Shown one piece after another: positions 57,392 through 64,000 of a stretch of 64,000 bases of DNA. Origin of the DNA: Mangifera indica (Eukaryota > Streptophyta > Magnoliopsida > Sapindales > Anacardiaceae); NCBI RefSeq assembly GCF_011075055.1, contig NC_058153.1:11904001-11968000 (forward strand), read 5' to 3'. Numbering within the stretch: the first letter of the stretch is position 1; each line of letters starts with the position of its first letter. The notes under the pieces were generated by a model, which searched no databases, was not told the DNA's origin, and worked only from the letters and a program-made list of their open reading frames with translations. A program made the translations under genes and the position numbers.

Positions 57392-57590
57392 TGGAAGGGG
57401 TGCGCCAGGCCCCTGCGGTAGTGCGAAGCATGGGCGACGCTTGAGGATTCCAGCAGCAAGCTGCTGTAACGAATCCTCCCCCTAAAAAAATTAATTTAAT
57501 ATCATGTGGGACAATGTCCCACATATCAGATATTAAACTGATAAGAACAGATACTACACTTGATCTTAGCCAAAAGGCCGAGAAAGGTAT
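57392..57590 (-). ncRNA. U2 spliceosomal snRNA, copy 4
   Basis: Minus strand, 199 nt from ATACCTTTCTCGGCC to CGCACCCCTTCCA. The 5' half is canonical except CTGATATGTGGG for CTGATACGTGGG. The CAGCAGC/GCTGCTG hairpin is intact. The last hairpin has GCTTCGCACTACCGCAGGGG for GCTTTGCACTACAGCAAGGG, which weakens one pair. CAAGTCTAGTTAATT follows. Confidence 0.94.
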
Positions 57591-57614
57591 GATTTTTCAT
57601 GCTTCTTACTTCTT

Positions 57615-57667
57615 ATTTTATAGCTCTATTCCGCTTTTGCCTCTTCTCTTCGCTTTCGATGTGGGAG
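57615..57667 (-). promoter_or_regulatory. U2-4 snRNA promoter (USE and TATA)
   Basis: USE CTCCCACATCG (minus, 57667-57657) and TATAAAAT (57622-57615), 34 bp apart. Conserved sequence beyond the USE continues to about 57820, as in U2-1 and U2-2. Confidence 0.9.
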
Positions 57668-57824
57668 GAATTGTTGCTTTCGTTGGCTCGCGCCTCTTGT
57701 TCGGTTGCATTGTTCGCCTAACAAACATAAACAAAAAGCCAATCACATGCTTGCAGGACTTTTGAGGATGAATTCCTGATAGAGAAGGAGAGATTAAAAG
57801 CAAATAACTTTTAGCAGGATTAAT

Positions 57825-59305
57825 CTTTTTGTTTTAAAGTTGGAACACAAAAGGATTTAGATGTAAAGTGATACAATGTATACCCACTTTTAATACACAA
57901 ACAGATACACACTTATATATGATATTATATAATTAGGTATTATTTTATCTTTAGTTCAAAATCACTCAATCATATGATGACACAGATCTAATTTTATATA
58001 TATTTATATACCAAAAATTAATACCTACAATTTTATTTTTAGACATAAGTAATGCAAGAACATGATGCAATCAGATATTCGAATTATATAAAAGAGAAGA
58101 GAAATATTCATACGAACAAGAAGGAGAACAATAAAAACCAACTTTTAATCCATTTTCATTACTTTCCTACACCACCATACATGCATATTTAAGGGATATG
58201 GACTAAAATAGTAGTTTATTTTGTCTTTTATTCATATATAACAACTTTTTCTTTTATTATACAAATATAATTACTTTTTAGGTTAACTTTGCCTTTAAAA
58301 CAGGAAGATTATGAGATTTGGGATTGGCCGAATGAGCCAACCAATTTTTTAAAAACAAATTGTTTCGCTGGATGCTTGGTTGGTTGGCCAATCACCTAGT
58401 CAACCTTCCCAACGTCACAGTCATAAAAAATATTTACATTTGCCTCTTATTTCACTTCATATCTCAATCTTACTTTCCATTTTCATTACTCCTAGTCTTG
58501 GTTGAGTGGATAGGTAAGTTTTATGTCTTGATTATATGAGTTTATGTTTGGTTATATGAGTCTTGGTTGGATGAGTACAAAGCATAAAGATATTTTAAAT
58601 ATTTTATGTTTTAGATTATATATGTATAATAAAAAAAAAAAGTGATTATATATGTATACAAGGCGAAAAAAGAGGTTATTTTAATCAATATAATTATATT
58701 TACCCATATGGTTTGTTGATTGGGCTTCACTCATCTATTGACATTTGGGAGCCATATAAGCATTTACAGATCCTCCCTTAGGCTCAGACGACACCGTTCC
58801 ATTAATTATCCCACATGAGCGACGCCTGTATTCCTTGTATGAAAATGGCTCTGCTACTACCATTGCTAAACGTCGTCGTTCCTTCTTGACAATTCGAATT
58901 TGCACCCCAACGGCAAAACACTGTAAAATTTCATGAATAATACCTCTCTTCTCATCAACTAGAAAGAATTACATATTGTTTATTTGTACAAAGAATACAA
59001 AACTGATAGATCAAATACAGTTTTAGAACATGTCACTCACCATATGATCTTTGCTTGAATAACTGTCGAAACACCTCTCAATCATTGTTAGATTCAGAGA
59101 TCTGTTCTTCCACTTGTCGAGTGAGAAAAACAAATTAAAAAAATACGAAATGTATGAAGAATGCTAAGTTGAGAATCTTCGAATATTTATTGAAATGAAA
59201 CAACATTCACAAAACATCCCCGTTTCCCTTTTTTTAAAACCACAAATTTCAATATTAAAAACACACCATTTTCTTGAAACCAAAACCAGTTTTTTTAACT
59301 CTTAG
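57825..59305. other. AT-rich spacer, no clear gene
   Basis: Nothing recognised. On the minus strand about 58740-58925 is open (VGVQIRIVKKERRRLAMV is part of it) but has no start, family match or context, so I do not call a gene. Confidence 0.4.
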
Positions 59306-59784
59306 GGCGTTTGATTTAGCTAATATTTTATTATAAAAATTAAAAAATTATCTTCAACATAGATTATTTAAAAAATTACTGGTTATAAATTATTACTATG
59401 TTTGATAAAATTTAATAATTATAAATAATTATTGTATTTAGTTAGAATTAATAAAAAAATATTAGTAAATTATTTTACTTAAATGTCCTTAGACATAATT
59501 ATTCTAAAATATTGTTTATATTACTTATTATATTAATTGAAAATGACGTTATTTTTATTTCAAAAAATAATATAATTATAATAAAATTAAAATTATCTTA
59601 ATAATATTTTAATATCAAGGTAATGATGGTGATCAGATTATCACTTAGACACTTATATTACATGTCATATTACTATTGATAATAAAATATTACTATAATT
59701 TTTTATTACTTATTTATTACGGATAAATCAAATAAATTAATAAAAATAAATTACTGTAATAATTTTTATTAATTAAAACCAAAT
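59306..59784. mobile_element. MITE with GTTTGGTTTA ends, copy 3
   Basis: Starts GGGCGTTTGATTTAGC and ends AAAACCAAATGAC. CTCTTAG occurs at both edges and may be the target duplication. Confidence 0.68.
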
Positions 59785-60175
59785 GACCTCTTAGAGTCTT
59801 CGAATAAGTGTAAATATTAATAACCAATTCATGTATAAGGCATGATGTATACAGTGCTCTTTGGCTATCATTTTAAGATTTCTCTTAGGATAAAAATTTT
59901 AGTAAAGTTGCCTTCAAAATTAAAATTGTTGTAAAAAAGATCGGGCTCACTAGAGTTGGAGAAAGTAGGAGGCAATCAATCCATATAATAGTCTATGTGG
60001 TAACACAATATAGATTTATAATATATAATTTGATTGGGCCCAACACTTTACAAACTCAGACTCTCTTTTGGGGCACAGTCCAACGACCAATTTAGCCTTA
60101 CAATTCACTGTCAACGACGTGCATATGAGAAGACACTAGTATAAGTTCAAATTTATTTGTGAAAGTATAGACTCG
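59785..60175. other. Spacer
   Basis: No gene seen. Confidence 0.5.
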
Positions 60176-60183
60176 ATCATATA

Positions 60184-60498
60184 TAGGATTAGATTTGAAT
60201 TGAATCCGTTCAAGCTCAAGTTTAAATTCGGTTTAAATAAATCCGAAATGAGTAAGTTTTACACGAGTTCGGTTGAACTCGAGCTACTCGTCAAAATTTT
60301 CAATTAAAAATTTTAATACAAAACAACATCGTTTTGACTAATATGTATTAAAATGATATCGTTTTAATAACAAAAAATGAGTCGAGCCGAATTCGAATTG
60401 TATTCAAGCTTAGCTTTCACGAGCTCGAGCTCAGCTATATGTAAACCAAGCTGAAGCTTAAGCGAGTTTAAATTTGGCTCGATTCGAATCTAACTTTA
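60184..60498. mobile_element. Small hAT-like MITE with 8-bp target duplication
   Basis: 315 bp, same family as 30506-30827 (shared core CAAAATTTTCAATTAAAAAT). Flanks ATCATATA (60176-60183) and ATCATACA (60499-60506) match 7 of 8, which fixes the family's ends and supports hAT. Confidence 0.75.
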
Positions 60499-60506
60499 AT
60501 CATACA

Positions 60507-63500
60507 TATGTATTAACTAATTGTTCTCTTAACGAACTTAAAATATATATTATAGTAAATTATACACTACTAGTGTTGAAATTTGTAAAAGATTTATTTT
60601 TCTAAATTATTTATAACCACAAAGAATCTATCATGCAATACATGATAACTATTTGCTAATATAAGGTGTGTATGTCTTATATGTTAACCTTATATATCCT
60701 CGATCGGCGGTTATTGTTTGATTAACTAATTTTGTAATCGTTTTATCTTTGAAAATAACACAGTAAAAAACCTAGGGTTAGATTAAGTCGAGTTTAAATT
60801 CATTCGAATATTTAAATTTGGTTAGTTTTAAATAAATTCAAACGTTAAATTATTTTTAAATTAAGTTTAAATCTCGACTCATCAATCTCAAATTAGGTTT
60901 AGTTAATAATCGGGTTTGATTGAATGCAATTTTAATATATAAAGAAAGCCTAAAATAAACTTAAATATCAAAAAATAAAAACATAACCCAATTGTTATAA
61001 TTTCCAAAATACTAAATTCTAAAAAAAAAAAAAAAAAAAACCTTCTTCTTATATAAAAACAAAAGGTCAAGGTTTAGTCTTGCTTGAATGAGTTCCTTTT
61101 GTGATAGAAATGCACATGAGAAAGCAAAAATAATAATTGAAATTCTCCAATTATTCATCCAAATAGGAAACTTAAACAAGTTGGTTCCAATTTCAGAATT
61201 TCTTGGCATATCATTCTTTTAGTTAAAATTAAATTCATTTGGTTGTGGTGGTCCTGTTCTTGTCTCTCTATAAATAGGGTAAAAAAACAAAACATCACCT
61301 TCAAATCCTGCAATTTGCAACACCTCCATGTGCTTTGCTCTTTATATGTATCTTTCTCCATATCCTTATGATTGGATTTGGGACTTGGGTTTTTTACTTA
61401 GTTTGGCATATGCTATTTAATTTTTAGTTAGATTATAGTTGGAAGCAATATTTTTATACCCAAAATCGGGTCTTGACCTGATTAAAGAGTCAGTTGGGTT
61501 TATCTTAATTCAATTAGTGGTCAAACAATTAAAATGTTTAAATAAATATTAGAATAATTTTAAAAAACAATTTTACTTATTTAATTCTTAAATATGAAAT
61601 CCAAATTACATTTGATCAAAACTGAATTTGATCTAGTAGCACACACGACTATGGCGTAATCGAGTCAGGTCAAGTTGTGTTTGGTTCAATTACATTAAGG
61701 CAAAACTTGACCTCCTTAAATCAGAAAACACGTGTCAAGCTCAAGACAAGAACTATTGACTCGAGTTTGTCAAAAAAATTATATTTAAACTTTATAACTT
61801 TCAAAGAATGATTTACTCCTATAAACTTATATATTTATAATTACTCTCATTTCAAAGTCAGAGGCATGATTTTAAGAGCATAAGTGTAATATTTGAAACC
61901 TTAAGGGTTTTGTTAATAGTTTATTTTAGTGAAACCAACCAACAAAAAATCTAAACTCGAGCTCAACTTGACAATAATAAAGTAGAGATGCAAGCAGCCC
62001 GTCTTGTTTACATCCTTACACATGACCATGTCCATTTGTTAGGTGTTAGGCTTAAGTTTGAGCAATACTAATATTATACAAAAAATAAATCTTTTGTTAG
62101 AATAAGTTAAATAAAAATTAAAACAATGCATAACTAAATGGAAATATAACCAAATTGTATGTACATGATATGTCATACATATTGACATGACACACTATTG
62201 AATTCCAATGACATCAACTATGGTCAAAGTTTGTGGCTGTAAGAATCCTTATTGAGGTTTTCATTAGATATTGGCATAAGGAAGAACAAATACAGCTTCT
62301 TGGGCCTAAAGGTTTTAGGCCCATCCATTATGCCAACAAATCATCATAAGAAAGAGTAAACGAGCGTTACACCTAAACAACTATTAATACAAACTTGACT
62401 TAAATCTAAAATAGTTAACTCGAGCTTGATAGCATTAAATTGAATTTATCATTGATCATTTTTGGATTGGGTTGGGCAACATTACACACCTAACTATTAT
62501 AATAGTATATGGGTATATCCTTAAATCTAATTATCAGAAAACATACAAATCTGATTTAATGTGTAGCCACCTCTAAATGTTATTACTTATTAACATATCT
62601 AAAGCATTGGCCAAATTGCCACATGCATTTCCAAGTAATTCAATAGATTCATGAACCATGGTATGAAATTTTCTATTTTAGAAATTTCAATGTTTTTTTT
62701 CTTAGGTCACATCAATATTCTTCTCCATCTCTATCAAGAAATCTTAATCAATGGCCAATATTTTTTAGCTTTAATATATGATTTAAAATCAATATGAATG
62801 TATGATCCACGAGCATCACATGGTATAGTACAATAATTAATCACCTTTGTCGTTATCATAATATGGTCAAAATAAATCCAAAAATAAAATAAAGTTCTTT
62901 CAATATCAATATGCATCATGAAACATGGATGAAATGTAAGTTTGAATTTAGGGTTGGAATTTAGTCAAACCATCTTTAATAGTATTTGGCTAAATTTCAG
63001 TCAATTAGCTTAACAGTAAGTCTAAGCTCAAATTTGCAAGTAGATAATACCTAAATTCTAATTCGAGTTCGAGCTTAAGACAATGATAAATGACTTGAAT
63101 TCAGTTTGAAAATTTTATTTAAACTTTTTATTTTTTAAATATTATATTTAAATCTTGTAGCTTATATAATTATTAATTTGTTTATATTTGAAATAAAAAA
63201 AAGATTTTAACGGTGTCAATTAAGAATTGAAACTATTAAAGCTATATTAAGAATACCTTATAATCAAAATATCGAAATATACACAATGTAAAAAGACTCC
63301 CGTTGAAGACGTGACAACTTTTAGATAATTGTACCAAGTCGAGCGTAACATTTACAAAGGATGCATTGTATTTGTCACTTCACGTAAATATGAAATAATT
63401 TGTGTTAAATAGTCCAATTTAAATTCAACTCAAGTTTGTCAAATCAAACTTAAAGGTTGTTTGAGTTCGACTCAATCTTTAAGTTCAAAATTCAAAATTT

Positions 63501-63842
63501 GGCTCAAATTTATAGTTTATTGACAAAATGATATTATTTTATCTAATAATAGACAAAATGACAACATGATCTTCATATTTGTAAGACTTGTGAGTCAAAT
63601 CGAATTAAAGTTCCTCTAATACGAATTTAGACCAGATTAAAAAAGTGAATTAACCTTTTAAATTCAAATTCAACTTAAATTCAATTTAAACTATTCAAAT
63701 CGAATTAAACTAAAAAGAATCAATTTTTGAAATCGAGTTAGTTTGGATATGATGCAGGATGAACATCTTCCATCCACGGAACTTGGCAACAATTCCCAAA
63801 ATTATGTAGCTTTTGACAAAGAATAAATGTTATTTTTCGAAA
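60507..63842. other. AT-rich degenerate repeats, no gene
   Basis: 61290-61560 is a dispersed repeat related to 36020-36260 (inverted); part of it also resembles 56170-56250. A clear TATAAATAGG at about 61269 has no ORF behind it. 60770-60930 and 63420-63730 are rich in TCGAATT/GAGCTC-like words of MITE origin. No protein gene is supported. Confidence 0.45.
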
Positions 63843-64000
63843 GGCCAAATGATTGTTTCCCACCCAAGGTTTGATGCAATGCCAATCTTTAACATCCTTC
63901 ATCTTCAAGAAATGGGAAGCCAAAAATCGATGTTTCACATCAATCTTCATTGCTCTTCATCGTGAAGAGCCAACAAAGATTTGTGCAAAATGTCGATCTT
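63843..64000. mobile_element. Left end of a foldback/Mutator-like element, cut by the window end
   Basis: GGCCAAATGATTGTTTCCCA matches the ends of the 30070, 33836 and 36273 elements. The rest lies outside the window. Confidence 0.6.

Noticed and set aside
58740..58925. Open minus-strand frame with basic residues
   Set aside because: No start codon, no recognisable family, no splice context I could defend.
61265..61361. Clear TATAAATAGG box suggesting a gene
   Set aside because: No ORF follows, and the downstream sequence is a dispersed repeat also found at 36.0-36.3 kb.
1..64000. tRNA genes
   Set aside because: I looked for GGTTCGAATCC-type T-arms with a matching acceptor stem and found none I could support; a tRNAscan run would settle it.

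Overview
The window is nuclear DNA of a flowering plant, most likely a eudicot. The evidence is AT-rich intergenic sequence, intron-containing plant genes (an SCPL serine carboxypeptidase and an OVATE family protein), Ty1/copia and gypsy retroelements, hAT and Mutator-like MITEs, and spliceosomal snRNA genes with the plant upstream sequence element (USE, RTCCCACATCG). The species cannot be told from the sequence.

The main content is a dispersed U2/U5 snRNA array: four U2 and five U5 copies. On the plus strand lie an orphan U5 (12.7 kb), a U2-U5 pair (16.1/16.9 kb) and a second pair (20.7/21.5 kb). On the minus strand lie two more pairs (54.8/53.4 kb and 57.6/56.9 kb). All nine have a USE, a TATA-like box 32-35 bp further on (RNA polymerase II type spacing) and a start about 30 bp after that. 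U2 and U5 are always head to tail, U2 first. The array grew by segmental duplication: 1-11.3 kb matches 22.0-26.7 kb, 12.6-14.65 kb matches 16.8-18.85 kb, and parts of 53-57.8 kb are inverted relatives. A small ORF for a putative secreted peptide (10.4 and 25.3 kb, with a broken third copy at 19.1 kb) travelled with the duplications.

Layout. 0.4-6.0 kb: decayed full-length copia element, with its empty site preserved in the sister block at 22.4 kb. 6.9-8.3 kb: solo LTR. 9.3 and 24.3 kb: shared copia gag remnant. 10.3 kb: peptide ORF. 11.4 kb: F-box/LRR pseudogene. 12.6-22 kb: plus-strand snRNA arm. 22-27.2 kb: sister block. 28.35-29.12 kb: OVATE family gene. 30-37.4 kb: MITEs and foldback elements. 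39.45-44.04 kb: ten-exon serine carboxypeptidase gene. 45.4-52.4 kb: young copia element with a nested gypsy-like solo LTR. 53.3-57.7 kb: minus-strand snRNA arm. 57.8-64 kb: MITEs and degenerate AT-rich sequence.

Only two protein genes look clearly intact and cellular (the carboxypeptidase and the OVATE protein). The peptide ORFs are plausible but unproven. The snRNA genes supply U2 (branch-point recognition) and U5 (exon alignment) for the major spliceosome. U2-1 and U2-3, and U5-1 to U5-4, look structurally canonical; U2-2, U2-4 and U5-5 are diverged.
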